DNA of 64,000 nt from Tetracentron sinense (GCA_015143295.1 CM026565.1:30884052-30948051), one strand, 5' to 3'. Positions 24,387-35,796 are shown, counted from the first letter of the stretch. The notes: generated by a model not told the origin, from the sequence alone. A program made the numbers and translations.

Positions 24387-25419
24387 GTTATAATACAATA
24401 AGTCATAGTCAGCTTTGACCATGACATCATGGTCTCCAATTTGACGGTTTAGATTGCGTGTCATTGCATGTATAAGAACTTATATAAAAATCCTCTATTT
24501 TAAAACTAAACCTATCAGACTTCTCAAATTCAAAACCATAATCAAGTTTTTTTATTCTTTTTTTGGGGTGAGTACCTGACTAATCCCCCGAGCACATGCA
24601 GACCCCCCCCCCCCCACAACCACACCTACCAGGTAAGTAAGGATAAATCCCTCAAGTGGCCAACAGGGGGTAGGGAATCGAAGTCAAGACCTCCTCTTAC
24701 GTGGTTCCAAATCCTATTTTAGATATTTCAACCATTTATTCTTTCCTTACTTAGACTAAAAAATACCCTTGTTTGATACTCCTTTATGACATACATGCCT
24801 TTGGGGGAAATGTTAAATCACTTTTCTTAGCATATATTCCTTTGTGGGAGTGGGGGCAATTTTGCTCCAATCTTTTTGTGGAACTTTTAAAGTCTAAGAA
24901 TTTTCATTGTTTCATGCTTAATTATACTTTATGTCGAAAATTATATTATTTCATAGTGTGTAAAAGTTTTACAAATAAGAAACTTTTAAGTTGTACAAAA
25001 AAATTTGGATTTCTTAAGTTCCATAGATGTGGAACTTTTAATTAATTTAAACTCCAATATACCCATTTATAATCGGGTGAAAAATGTAAACCCCAAGCCT
25101 CAATCAATCCAAAAAGGCTCCTGCCAAATCCTTTTTTAATAAATAAATAAACTAATTAATTATACTTTTAACTGCAACAAAATTAAAACTCACAATTGAT
25201 AATATATTATATATTTAATAAAGTAACAAAGTATCATGGCCCGTCAAGGCCGGAAACGACCCAATTAACCAAATCATAAACGCCCGAGAAAACCAACCTA
25301 TTGGGTAATCGATTCGGGTCAGAAACGGCCACTGACCCCACACAGAACTAATAACTCCCAAAATTCAAAAAGAAGTTTCTAACTTCGAATCCAAACTCAA
25401 AAAAGAAGTAAAACCAACA
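24387..25419. other. Intergenic with a possible SINE fragment
   Basis: At 24540-24710 the minus strand contains GACTTCGATTCCC, which resembles a Pol III B box, and the plus strand has a C-run (24602-24615). This may be a degraded tRNA-derived SINE; I see no clear A box. The rest is AT-rich, with no gene. Confidence 0.35.
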
Positions 25420-25762
25420 AGAAGCCAAATCATCTACGGTGATAACCGGATTTGGCAAATCCGGTTATCACCCCTAGAGGTCTCTTCCACGTGTCCCTTT
25501 TGACACCCCTTAACTATGGTTAAGATTCACCCACCCATCCTTGGTTTTTAGAAAAAAAATTAATTCTTTTTTAAAAATATTTTAATATTAAAAAAACCCT
25601 CAAAACAGTTTTTTAATTTTAAAAAAATAATTAATATTTTTTTAAAAATGGGTGAACCCTAGGGGTGGGTGAATCTTAACAACAGTTAAGGGGTTTCAAA
25701 AGGCACACGTGGAAACCTCTAGGGGTGATAACCGGATTTGTCACCTTAGAGGATTTGGCTTC
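25420..25762. mobile_element. Short non-autonomous element, type A, in the promoter of the gene at 26005
   Basis: The ends GAAGCCAAATCATCT and GAGGATTTGGCTTC are inverted. The flanks AACCAACA and AACTAACA match 7 of 8. Just inside the left end is a near-perfect palindrome (GGTGATAACCGGATTTG, one base, then its complement). The core is the shared arm: CCACGTGTCCCTTTTGACAC, then CTTAACTATGGTTAAG, then ATTCACCCACCC, and the mirrored arm with CACACGTGG. Its right end is about 240 bp before the downstream start codon. Confidence 0.8.
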
Positions 25763-25916
25763 AACTAACAGATAGATTCTCTCTCACACACTCAAAGCCT
25801 TTTACAGCTCTGAAAGCAAAGGTGCTTCCTTCCTTAATTTCAGCAATACTCACGAGCTCAACCATAGTCCCTACACACTTATTTTATTTTCCTTTCCCAT
25901 TCTCCTCCTATATAAT
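25488..25916 (+). promoter_or_regulatory. Promoter of the 26005 gene with transposon-borne G-boxes
   Basis: The element at 25420-25762 contributes CACGTGTC at 25488-25495, matching the ABRE/G-box core, and a second CACGTG at 25706-25711. A TATA-like CTATATAATC lies near 25908-25917, followed by a CT-rich leader typical of plant 5' UTRs. A regulatory effect is inferred only from these motifs. Confidence 0.5.
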
Positions 25917-26004
25917 CTAATAAACTCTTCTCTTTCTCTTTGCTACTTACTTCAACTCCTCTGTTTTTCTCTGTTTTCCTCTGTTTTGTCTCTGTTCTTT
26001 AAGG

Positions 26005-26460
26005 ATGTACAGGTCAGCTAGCACATCTCGAGCCTCCGATGAGTTTTCGATCAACTTATCTCCGGCTACAAAGGGATCTCCGGGCTTGAAAATGGCGGGT
26101 AGCGATAATCTGCCGATATATAATCCTATCTCTGATGCAACCAAGAAGGAGACTACTTCCCATCTCCGGTCGTCGGGGGAGAATGCTGTTCACCTTATAC
26201 CTGTTGTTTTGATTATCTGTGCTTTCATTCTCTGGGTTTTCTCTCATCCAGGTAATATTTGATAAACAACGTTTAACCCTTTTCTCTGTTCTTTCTAATT
26301 TGGTAGTTCTCTCTTCTTCTTTTGACTTAGACAGTTCTATAATGTATTTCTTATTTTGTGTTTTGGGTATTTGTTCTTGATGAAGTTGGGAGCATGGATT
26401 AATTTATTTCTGTGGGTTCCGTTCCATAATGTATCAATTATTTTACTTATTGGGTATTTG

Positions 26461-26499
<39 letters not shown>

Positions 26500-27395
26500 G
26501 TATATGTATAATGAAGTTGAGCAGGGATTAGTTTATTTTATTTATTTCTATGGGTTCAATTCTAGCTTCTACAATACAATTAGAGGAATCCTTTCCCACA
26601 GCTTATATATTATTTCTTGAGTGGGAATACAGGTTCTCTTTGTTTGTATCCATAATCAATAAAGTATAAAAGGGGGAACAATGCTAGGTAGTTTTTTTGC
26701 TCAAGTGGTTTGACTTTGAGTCAAAAAACTGAAAAATTCTACATTTTCTTTTTCATTTCTTGTGAGAGGAACTTGTGTTTCTCTAGGGTGTGTTTGTTTG
26801 GCAAGAAAGTGAGGGAAAGTAAAACAAAAGTGTGTTTTCTTGCATTGTTCTTGCGTTTGGTTTGCACTTTCTCAATAATGATAAACTTTCTCCCAAAAAC
26901 TTTATCCATCATTTGATGGTTATTTTGCTAGAAAATTTAAGTTTCTTTTCATTTTTCATTTCTTTTCTTTCACCTACTTTTTCGCCGAACGAACGCACCC
27001 TTATGTTATGTTTGGTTGCCGAGAAAACAGGTGAAAACATGGAAAAGAAAAAAAAATCTTAGATTTCTAGTACAATTGTTGGTTGTATTTTGTCCAAATT
27101 TTTTTTTTTCCATGTTTTAACTTATTTTCTCAGCAACCAAACATAGGGTTAGTGATCATGCATTCCATTATTTTAATCTCCATCTTTCCATTGTCTTTCC
27201 CCCCCTTCTTATATAGCAGTAGATGGAATGAATAAGCCTGGTTTGATTGTCGTAAGCATGAAGGGTTTGAACATCGATGGTCATGACAATAGGACTGGTT
27301 CCGAATCCGACACCAAAATGAAGGACTTGGTTCAGCCAGAGCAAATTGGGAACGGAAAAGCAAGAAGATTTATTCTGGCAAATAAATTTGGATGA
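26005..27395 (+). CDS. Small single-pass membrane protein, plant family of unknown function (paralogue A)
   Basis: Two exons, 26005-26251 and 27220-27395, join in phase 1 and encode 140 residues. The N-terminal part is Ser-rich and polar (SRASDEFSINLSP). One hydrophobic segment follows at residues 61-80 (VHLIPVVLIICAFILWVF), then SHP and a charged C-terminal tail from exon 2. I recall similar short uncharacterised plant transmembrane proteins that begin MYRS/MNRS...SRVSDE, but know no function. The minus-strand gene at 29551-31056 is a paralogue: both share SDE, KGSPG, NP(I/L)S, the membrane segment ending F-x-HPG, and an intron at the same codon and phase. The start ATG is preceded by a CT-rich leader and is the first in frame. 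The intron carries two foldback elements. Confidence 0.78.
26786..27000. mobile_element. Tourist-like MITE in the intron of the 26005 gene
   Basis: The ends GGGTGTGTTTGTTTGG and CCGAACGAACGCACCC are inverted, flanked by CTA and TTA, a 3-bp TWA-like duplication with one change. This fits PIF/Harbinger MITEs. A related sequence (GAGAAAGTGAGGGAAAGTAA, then TTTCTCCCAAAAACTT) lies at 31945-32187. Confidence 0.65.
27005..27150. repeat. Second foldback adjacent to the first
   Basis: Inverted arms TATGTTTGGTTGCCGAGAAA and CTCAGCAACCAAACATA enclose an A/T-rich centre. It abuts the preceding element with no spacer beyond the TTA duplication. Confidence 0.6.
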
Positions 27396-28535
27396 GGGTC
27401 TTCTTTCTATTACATAGAGAATGTAGGAAACATGTGTATTTCAATGAAGGCAAGCATCCGGGCTTAAATTAGATAAGGACCTGCTTTTCCTCTAATTTTT
27501 GGTTTTATAATTGAGCAACAGTAAAACTATGTAACCAAGTTTTCTTCTCTCTTTTGAGTGATGATTAGTCATAGTGTTTATTGGTTCCCTTGTAGCATTT
27601 CTAATTTTTATCTTGCCATGCTCTTTTGAAGGAAATCCGAACATCCTCCATGGCCTAATTGATCAATACTGAATGGTCGTTTAAGCTCCAAAGTAAACCT
27701 TGTAGAATGGTGGGCAATGTAGATGAAAATTAATTGGATGAAGCCTTAAGGAGTGAAGTTTTTGATGTGGGGATTTGAATGAAATGGTAGAGTAATGGAC
27801 ATTAATATAGCAAATTGTTTACTTCAACTCTTAGATGTGACCATAGTTACCAGAACAAGAAGAGAAAACGACAAGCCAAGCGAAAGTGTCAAGCAGGAGG
27901 TGAGGCTAAAAAAAATCTTTTGGAAATGATAAGTAAAAAAATGAGATATGTACATTTCACTCTCACTGAATTAGTATGGGAGTCATACCTTAGAATTTGC
28001 TTTACATGAGATAAGTGTGGAGAATTAGGAGCCGTAGATTCCAAACCAACGATACTTGCTTAGGGTCTACACCCTAAGTTGTAGACTATACATACCTCTC
28101 CTTAACCACTAAATGAGATGTGATGGAGCAAGTTTCCTGGCAAGTGAGTTTGGGAAGCGAGCTTTCCACCTTGTACATAGCTTCTCTGCAACTAAATATA
28201 TGACCATAGAGAGAAAATTTGTGTGGTTGAAAGTACCAAAGAAAACTATTATTAAGGATTTGCTCTCTATTTTTGAGCTGCAGTTCTTGAAGTATTCCAT
28301 CGCTTCTTAAAATCTGATGCTTTACAGTTGAAGAGAATCAATCTAAGACCGTCTGCTTCAAAGGTAGTAACCAGTCCATGGACAATTTTCCCCAACAACC
28401 TATAATCAGCAAATCGTGAAAGATTAATGTTCCCATATACTTGGTCTCTAAAAATGGTCTGAAGCAATAACAACAGCACCGGTAACTTCTGTTTTTGTAG
28501 CTGAATAATAGTTAGTAAGTAAGAATTTTATTCTT
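27396..28535. other. Intergenic between convergent paralogues, left part
   Basis: This holds the 3' UTR of the plus-strand gene followed by sequence without recognisable genes. The short open frames are uncharacterised. Confidence 0.4.
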
Positions 28536-28755
28536 GGGCTGCGTTTGTTTGGAGGGACATAGGTGCACTGAACTATTTTCAGGAGAAAAACTAATTTTTG
28601 TATTTGGAATGCTGCAATATGAGCTTTTTACTGCAAATAATTCTCTAGTTTTACTTTATGTTTGAGAGAATTTTTCCTCTCTAAAAATGGAGAAGAAATT
28701 ATTTCCAATAAAAATTATCTTTTCCACAATGTTTTCCCTCCAAACAAACAAAGCC
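28536..28755. mobile_element. Foldback MITE, Tourist/hAT-like
   Basis: The ends GGGCTGCGTTTGTTTGGAGG and CCTCCAAACAAACAAAGCC are inverted and the interior is AT-rich. I see no certain target duplication. The region 28756-29550 to its right shows no gene or element; it includes the 3' UTR of the minus-strand gene. Confidence 0.6.
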
Positions 28756-29550
28756 TTTGATTTCTTGATGGCAGAGAGAAGAATTGTACCATATTATAGT
28801 TTTAGTGGTTGTATGATGATTTTGTCCCTCAAAGCACAAACACTAATCTGCCTTTCCTTTTCGAGTAAAACTAGATAATACCTGGAGAATCAATTAAAAT
28901 GGTCTTACTTTTAACTATGAGAGCAGTAACTAGACTATAATAACCAAGAAAAACGGATATAAGTTTCTGATAATTTTACTGTTCCAGACTGAACTAATTC
29001 ACAATCATAGTACTGAGAAAGACAAGATACACTGCATTTTACATGGAAATGGGATATGATATATTTAATTGATAGTTAAATCAGATCAATGATTTAACTA
29101 TCATTTATAATTGCTCTAAGAACAATTGCCATAATTTCAACCCTTCATCACATAGATTTCTCACTTGAAAGACAAATTAAAACCAATGTCCCGCCAACAA
29201 TTCAATTGAATAAAGATTCAACTGATTTCTCTAATTCATTTCTTATTTCATCGAGTCAGTGGATTCATGGGAAAAAGAAACCAAATTCAATTTTTCCTTT
29301 TTCTTTGGCATGAGAGTTAGAGGGCTTTTCAAGCATTTAATCAAGGAAATTGCTTCCATAGAAGAACCAGGAATTCAACACCGTGATCCAAGCTTTTAGG
29401 AATTCCCATGTTAGAGTTCTCCATTGTACAATCTAAGATTATAAACCTCATTCATGAATTACAAGAAGTAAGCAAACCAAACAAAGATACATAGATCTAA
29501 CTAATACAGCAGAGGAACATTCATATACACTGCACTGAAGAGACCGACGA

Positions 29551-31056
29551 CTAAAGGGTATTGGCTTCATATTCTCTAGTCTGTTTTTGAGGATCCAAGG
29601 CCTCGCGTTCCATGCCAAACTCCGATTCAGGATCCGCTAGCAACAGCTGTATGGGTGTTGGGAAGCTGGTCTGAGTAACTATCGAACTAGCATCATTTTT
29701 TGAGCTTAACCCTGTCGAAGGAGAAAGTAACATCAAGGACATTAATACAGGGAACAGAAAACTTGTGTACAGATTTATGTTCTTTGATACCCAACTGTCT
29801 TGCACCCGGGCCTGAACTTTTGAAGAAAAAAAACTTACTTTTAAACTATATTATTTAAGAGATTAGCTATGAACAAGAGTTCTGGTTGATGAGCCTTTTG
29901 ACGGGTGATTTGAAAATTACAATTCGAAGGAAGGGTATTTCTATCATCTAAAACATTTTACTGTACTTCCCAAACCACCCCTGTGAAGCATATTTTTGGG
30001 TTGTTCCAATTTGCTCTTAAACCAGAGCTCCGGTTCAATAGTTAATCTCATTATTTAATTATTTAACAGGCGCCATGGTAAGGGGCAGCTGCCCCTAACT
30101 TTTGAGAAAAAAATATTTTATAATATAAGAGTTTACCCTAAACAAGGAGAAACAATAGCCGTAAGATATGTGGGAAATGTATGGACAAGATGACCCATGA
30201 ACTTAGTCATCAAAATTTTTTCCCGGGCTCCGCACTCCCTAGACCCAAAATATTTCTTACCCACTTTATTATTCTTCACAAACCCCTCATTACTTACATT
30301 TTCAATCAAGTATCAAATTAATTGAAAAAGAAAATTACAAACTTTATTCAAATTTGGAAAGGAAAGAGCAAGAACAGAGATAAGCAGAACACCATCTAAT
30401 TAGAAGAAATGTTGATTTATTCCTTTGCTGTGGATTAAAATCACAAGAAATCAGATACAAACTAAGAACACCCATCCATTTAACTTCTCAAGAAACAGAT
30501 ATTAGAAATATTATAGGGTCCATTAATGGGGGTATTGGGGTTTGATATTACCTGGGTGAACAAAACACCAGACAAAGAACCCACACAGAAACAGAACCAG
30601 TGATAGAATCCGAGCCAACTTCATTGCATTTGATTCAATTCTCAATAACGGTGAATGCAACAAGAACCCCTCCTTGGTTCTGTTGGAGAGGGGGTTGCAA
30701 AATGGAAGATGAACAATAAGTTCATCAGTACCATCTGCCTCCTTCTCGTTCATTGGTCCACCTGGAGAACCCTTCAATGGAGGCTGTGATGGTATATTGA
30801 CTAGTATCTCATCCGATGCCTGAGATGTAATTGCCGATGATTCGAGGGGTTCTAGAGGCGAAAAAAAATTCTCCTTCTTGGTGGTGCTCAAGAAGGGATC
30901 GTTTATAGGAAGGAGATTGTCGAAATTTGGATTCTTCTTTGTCAAGAATCCCCAAACAAAGGCCTCCGGCAGCTGTGTCGGCATGCTGATGCAGACCGAG
31001 GCGTCGGAGAAAGCCTGAGATGGGCTTGTCAAAAAAGCCATTGATGGTTTTTTCAT
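29551..31056 (-). CDS. Small single-pass membrane protein, plant family of unknown function (paralogue B)
   Basis: Two exons on the minus strand (31056-30552 and 29711-29551) join in phase 1 and encode 221 residues. The N-terminal 80 or so residues, with PSQAFSDASVCISMP and DPFLSTTKKE, have no counterpart in the 26005 gene. The remainder aligns with it: QASDEILVNI, KGSPGGPM, FCNPLSNRTKE, then a hydrophobic segment near residues 147-166 (ILSLVLFLCGFFVWCFV) and HPG at the exon junction. The tail is acidic and Gln-rich. I chose ATG 31056 (MKKPSM) because the upstream in-frame ATG at 31182 reads through a CT-repeat leader (SLSLSLSL) typical of a 5' UTR. ATG 31041 is a possible alternative. Its function is unknown. 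Confidence 0.72.
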
Positions 31057-31182
31057 TTTTCCCCGGAGAGAAACAAGAACCAGAGAGAGAGAGAGAGACA
31101 AGGAAATGAAAGAAAATGGGGAAGAGAGAGAGAGATATACAAGGAAACGAAAGAAATATGGGGGAGAGAGATCACTGCCCAA

Positions 31183-31559
31183 TTTAAAGACTAACGTCTA
31201 GATTTTTTGGGGAGTGCTAGCCACACTCTTCCACTCTCTCCCCGTTTAAGGGCAAGCAGAACGGCTGCACATGGGCTGGGCTGGGCTTGACTTTTGGTGA
31301 TTTTTGAATAGGCTTAGCCCAAGCTCGACACATCTACAAAGGCTTTTAAGTCCAAACTCAGTAATCTACAGCCCTAGTAAGAAGTTGTGAGTCATCATAA
31401 AATCCTTATCTTTTTGCCAAAAAAAGGAGTGCGACTAGCAAAATTCAGATTTCTATTGAGTTTATGAATGGCGGACTACCATTCAAAGGTTGGAAGCATT
31501 TATCAGTGAGATCTCAGTTGGCAAGAATGTCTCGTTGTGCAACCACAGTGTTATCCTTG
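31183..31559. other. Upstream region of the minus-strand gene
   Basis: It contains GGGCTGGGCTGGGCTTGA and GCCCAAGCTCGACAC near 31270-31330, likely a remnant of a GAGCC-type hAT-like element. I support no complete element. Confidence 0.35.
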
Positions 31560-31720
31560 GTGAGAAGGTTTGGGTGGCCCTGGAGCTTAGGTGGTTGAAA
31601 ATCAATGTTGATGGTGCGGCTTTGTTGAGCGGACTGGCAGCTGCAGTGGGCTCTTAACTCGAGCATCAATAGCCTAAACTCTAGCTCTCATTCTGTTCCC
31701 TCATCCGAGATGCCTTATCC
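31560..31720 (+). mobile_element. LINE RNase H fragment
   Basis: The plus strand encodes VWVALELRWLKINVDGAALL. The W-x-K-(I/V)-N-V-DGA motif is the first catalytic block of the RNase H domain at the end of plant LINE ORF2. The match fades on both sides, so this is a short decayed fragment. Confidence 0.55.
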
Positions 31721-31944
31721 CAAGAGGGCGATCCGGGCTTTCCTTGTACTCATTTACGTGTGATTTTATTTTTTTGATAACCGTGGATATCCTAAGCTGT
31801 GAAATCTCACGGACTAATAACAAAAAAAAAAAAAGCTCCAAAACAATAGTGATTATATTCAAGCAAAGATTTATGGCCTCAACCTATCTACATGTGACAA
31901 GGAAAAGTTATGACACATCATCACAATCTTAAGACTTTGAAAAC

Positions 31945-32187
31945 TTGCGAGAAAGTGAGGGAAAGTAAAAGAAAAGTGAGTTCTCTTATACTTTTCTTGC
32001 ATTCGTTGTACAGGAAGAAACACATTTTCATTTTCTTGCACTTTCTCAATAGTGAAATTTTCTCCCAAAAACTTCCTCCATCTTTTAATGATTGTTTTGC
32101 AAGAAAATTTAAGTTTATTTTCTTTTCTTTCACCCAATTTGTCACCATCGAGAAAGTGCAAGAAAATTAAAGTGTGTTTCTTGCATA
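31945..32187. repeat. Foldback relative of the MITE at 26786, broken by an LTR
   Basis: GAGAAAGTGAGGGAAAGTAA, TTTCTCCCAAAAACTTCC and CAAGAAAATTTAAGTTTATT repeat the interior of 26786-27000. The sequence TTCTTGCATACCGAA is followed by a solo LTR. Similar material (CATAAGAAAAGTGCAAGAAA) resumes at 33296-33340, indicating that the LTR landed in it. Confidence 0.6.
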
Positions 32188-32192
32188 CCGAA

Positions 32193-33290
32193 TGTAAGGG
32201 ATAAAATTCGTAAAAAATGAGTAAAAAGAAGGGGTAAAATAGAAATTTCTCATGCTAACAAATTCTAACAATTTAGCCGACATAAGCCTACTTGGGCTAT
32301 GTGCTGGCTCTCTTGAGTGTTGTCTGACAGGTGACCTCATCATGATTACACAAGTCATGATGACTCCAAATGCCTATAAATAAGCAAGAATCACCAGAAA
32401 GAATAGAGGATGGTGCGGAAGGCAAGAGAGGAAATAAAGGGCAGAAGAAGAAGAGGAAGAAGGAGATCTGAGAAGCTTGAGTCATTCACACCACTACCCC
32501 AAAGGGCTATGCAGGCGGCCACTCACCTGATTCTGTCATTTTCCTTTGGTGTTATCCGGCTACTTGATGCTCTTTATGGCCTCACAATCTATTATGGCCA
32601 TCGGATTCTCTCAAATAGGCCATGAATAGTGCCAAATCCGTTGTCGCGTTGTCTGCTGTGAATAGTGCCGAATCCGTTGTCGCGTTGTCTGTTATGAGTA
32701 GTGCTGAGCTCGTTGTCCGTTGTGAGTTGCACAACGTACTCGTTGTCTGATGCATAACGTATACGATGTTTGTGCCTTATCCGAACTGCGTTGTCAGAGC
32801 TACGTTGTCTGTGCCTTATCCGAGTTACGTTGTCTGTGCCTTATCTGAGCTACGTTGTCTGTACCTTATCTGAGCTACGTTGTCTGTGCCTTGTCCGAGC
32901 TACGTTGTCTGTGCCTTGTCCGAGCTACATTGTCTGAGCTACGTTGTCAGAGTTACGTTGTCTGTGCCTTGTCAGAGCTACGTTGTCTGTGCCTTATACG
33001 AGCTACGTTGTCTGAGCCATATTCTTTGTGCCTCCTGAGCTACAATCTCCAGAGCATAACACCAGAGCTCGTCCTCAAGTGCATATACCCAGTGACCTCA
33101 CGATAAGTATCTCTATACAATTATGTTCATATGTTTATGTGCTTGTGCCTTATACTGACTTTATCATCGGAGCTTATTTCAGGGTGCACACCCGCCCCCT
33201 CAGACTCATTCACATGTGGAGTTTTGCTAACATTCCTCTACCAGCAAAGCAGCTATAGACGTGTGGCGTGTACGAGATTTTTCCCTTTCA
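32193..33290 (+). mobile_element. Solo LTR, 1.1 kb, 5-bp TSD
   Basis: It starts TGTAAGGGATAAAAT and ends ATTTTTCCCTTTCA, an extended terminal inverted pair, with a perfect target duplication CCGAA (32188-32192 and 33291-33295). A TATA-like CCTATAAATAAG lies near 32372. It contains a 25-bp minisatellite and no retroelement genes. The superfamily is not resolved. It is younger than the foldback it interrupts. Confidence 0.82.
32640..33025 (+). repeat. 25-bp minisatellite inside the solo LTR
   Basis: From about 32785 a 25-bp unit (CTACGTTGTCTGTGCCTTAT plus CCGAG) repeats with starts at 32801, 32826, 32851, 32876 and 32901. It then decays into shorter variants lacking the GTGCC part. The preceding 32635-32710 has a longer duplicate around GAATCCGTTGTCGCGTTGTC. 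Confidence 0.85.
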
Positions 33291-33374
33291 CCGAACATAA
33301 GAAAAGTGCAAGAAAATTCACTTTTCATTTACTTTACCTCATTTTATCGTCACACACCCAATATATAAATGTGG

Positions 33375-33528
33375 ACTGATACACTTGTCCCTTTGAATTC
33401 CCTTAACTATGATTAAATTTTCTTAACAGGTTAATATTTTTTTTTTAAATTTCTTCTAAAAACCAAAGTCAGATTATTCAACCCTAAAGATTAGAGGATC
33501 TAAACCACAGTTAAGGGAGTTAAAAGGA
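33375..33528. repeat. Shared-core element, left part, cut by a solo LTR
   Basis: ACTTGTCCCTTTGAATTCCC, then TTAACTATGATTAAA, an AT-rich centre with AAAAACCAAAG, and the mirrored CACAGTTAAGGGAGTTAAAA. The expected mirrored terminus (GGA...CGTGTC) is completed only after the LTR, at 34727-34740. The element was therefore present before the LTR insertion. Confidence 0.65.
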
Positions 33529-34726
33529 TGTTGATGACAAATTTCGGGATGACTGCCACATATACAAACAACCACACGTGATTACAATATGTGACAAATA
33601 AAATGCCTGATTCGATGGATTGTTTAATGGCAAGACAAGTCTTCGGCGATGAACTTGCCGCTATGCAGACTTGTGTGCTCTACATAGGCTCTCAGGAGGG
33701 AATATGAATGGAAATGCCATCATATCCCCGTAGGAATGACGACATGCGTAACCCAAGCTGATCCTAAATGCTTCGTCAGGGGATTGGTGTGTGGGTCATT
33801 ACCACCATCTATCCCGTAGGTATGATAGCAAAGATGCCTCATATCCTATCTCGGCGTCACTGTTACCCCGGGTTGATGGCTAGGAGGGCATTATGGGACG
33901 CCGTTAAATTCTCATACACCCTATGAGATATGACTTGTATAATCATACTCATCATTGTGACATGTGTACCATAGGCCTGAGGGTGAAGGAATTGACCGCT
34001 CAGCGGATGAATGAATTCCCACCACATTGTGTTTGCCACGAGGATCAGAAGACTTTGATGGATGCTACAAACGCTTCCAAGAGTGATATATGGAAGGCGT
34101 GTGACCCGCCTTCTATGTATTGAACTCTCATTTTTCTGTAGGGGATGTTCTAGGATTTGTGGTTTGGAGGGTGTCGAGGAACGTGTTAAGGACTGAGATA
34201 TCGAATGAGTCTTATGACAATCTTGGAATATAAACCACGACTCATTTCCTTAACTCATGACTTATCTTATTATAAATGATGCTTAGGGGGTATTTTGGTC
34301 ATTACTCTCTAAAGTAGTTATAACTAACTTGTTAAGTTGTTAAGATTAGCGTATTTTTGACTGCTGACCATGAGTTGTCAAATGAGCGTGTAAGCTGTCA
34401 TGCCTCTCATAAAAATCACAGACCTCACTTTGGAAATCTATAAATAGAGGACCTTCTCTATGAATGATGTCAGGATTGTCACTGGGAAAGAAAACCAGCT
34501 CCTTCAACATTTTAGTTTATGTACGAATACCGTTCATCTGTGATGAAGATCTTGTTCTTTCCTTTTCTTTTGATCCATGACCTAGATCATCCCTCTTTTT
34601 CTGTGATTTACTTTAATGTCTATTTCTTCAAGAAGATCTGAGTTGAAACGGTCAGAATTGTTGATTTAGATTGTAGATCTCACCCAAATTCATTTAAATT
34701 CAAATAATCCAAATTCAGTATCAACA
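33529..34726 (+). mobile_element. Solo LTR, 1.2 kb, 5-bp TSD
   Basis: It starts TGTTGATGACAAATTTCGGG and ends AATTCAGTATCAACA. The 7-bp termini TGTTGAT and ATCAACA are perfect inverted repeats, and the target duplication AAGGA (33524-33528 and 34727-34731) is perfect. A TATA-like CTATAAATAGAGG lies near 34438, placing the transcription start in the right third. There are no internal genes, so it is a solo LTR fossil nested in a shared-core element. Confidence 0.85.
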
Positions 34727-34783
34727 AAGGACGTGTCTACTTTGAATAGGATGTTTATATTATTTATTCCCTGTATAAATTAA

Positions 34784-34939
34784 GGATAATGCTAACTCCA
34801 CTTTCTTGTAAAGTCATTTTCCTCAAGGGAATGTCATGTGCTAGTCTCTTATACTAAAAGAAGACACATGTTTTGCACTAACACATGTCATCTCTATGAA
34901 GAAAGTAACTTTAGAAAGAAAGTAGAGCTAGCATTGCCC
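34784..34939. repeat. Foldback MITE
   Basis: The ends GGATAATGCTAACTCCACTT and AAGTAGAGCTAGCATTGCCC are inverted; TA is present at both borders. The inner part has AGTCTCTTATACTAAAAG-type AT-rich sequence. It begins about 50 bp right of the solo LTR. Confidence 0.6.
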
Positions 34940-35796
34940 ATAAATTAATAAAACTTGTGGATATGAATATCCTTATTTTATTTTATTTTGGTTTAGACTC
35001 TAATCAATTAAAACACACACATGGTAGGCCTACACACACGTCTTATGAGACTTAAGCTCAATACATTCCTTAAAAATGGCCTAATTCTTGAAGGTATAGA
35101 GGAGCCTTATAAGGACAAGAAAGTCTACATCGACTTCCGTTGTGGGACTAATTGGTTATTATCCTTATATTAATTACATATTTACCAAAAGAACATTTGA
35201 AACAAGACAAGTTTTGGGAGATTCGTAAAACAAATTCAAGCCTAGCTCCGGTTCATATTAACTCACTTCTATTTGGTGCCAAATAGGAATGTGCACTTTT
35301 TTTTTACCGTCAATCAGAACTTTCCCTACTTAATAGAATACGTAATTTATATTAAAAAAGCATAGAAATGCTTGTTTTCGTTGAAACAAATTACTTTATC
35401 CGATTATACAAGTAACCCATAAAAGCAATACAACATGTCATTCTCCCTAACAAAGTTTGTTCTGACCAACTAAGGCTAGCATTTCCCCTTAGAAGTGTAC
35501 AATTTTTTTAGTGAAAGTAAATTACTTTTGTAAATATATAATTTAACAAAAGTAACTTATAATTTTTAATTATAAATTTCTCCGAAATTTTAATAGATCC
35601 ATGATTAATAAAGAACTCTGAGATCATTAATTAATTTAAAAGTCATATATTAATAAAAAAAATTATTATAATTAATTACGAACGTAAAGATGTGCTTAAT
35701 AATTCTATTAATTATTATATGTTGAAAATATGTATAATCAATTCTTATTTTCATTTTTACCCAAAAGTTTATCATTTTCATGCAAGCAAAAAAAGA
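34940..35796. other. Intergenic, AT-rich
   Basis: No gene or bounded element is seen. The block 35480-35760 is very AT-rich. Confidence 0.45.
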
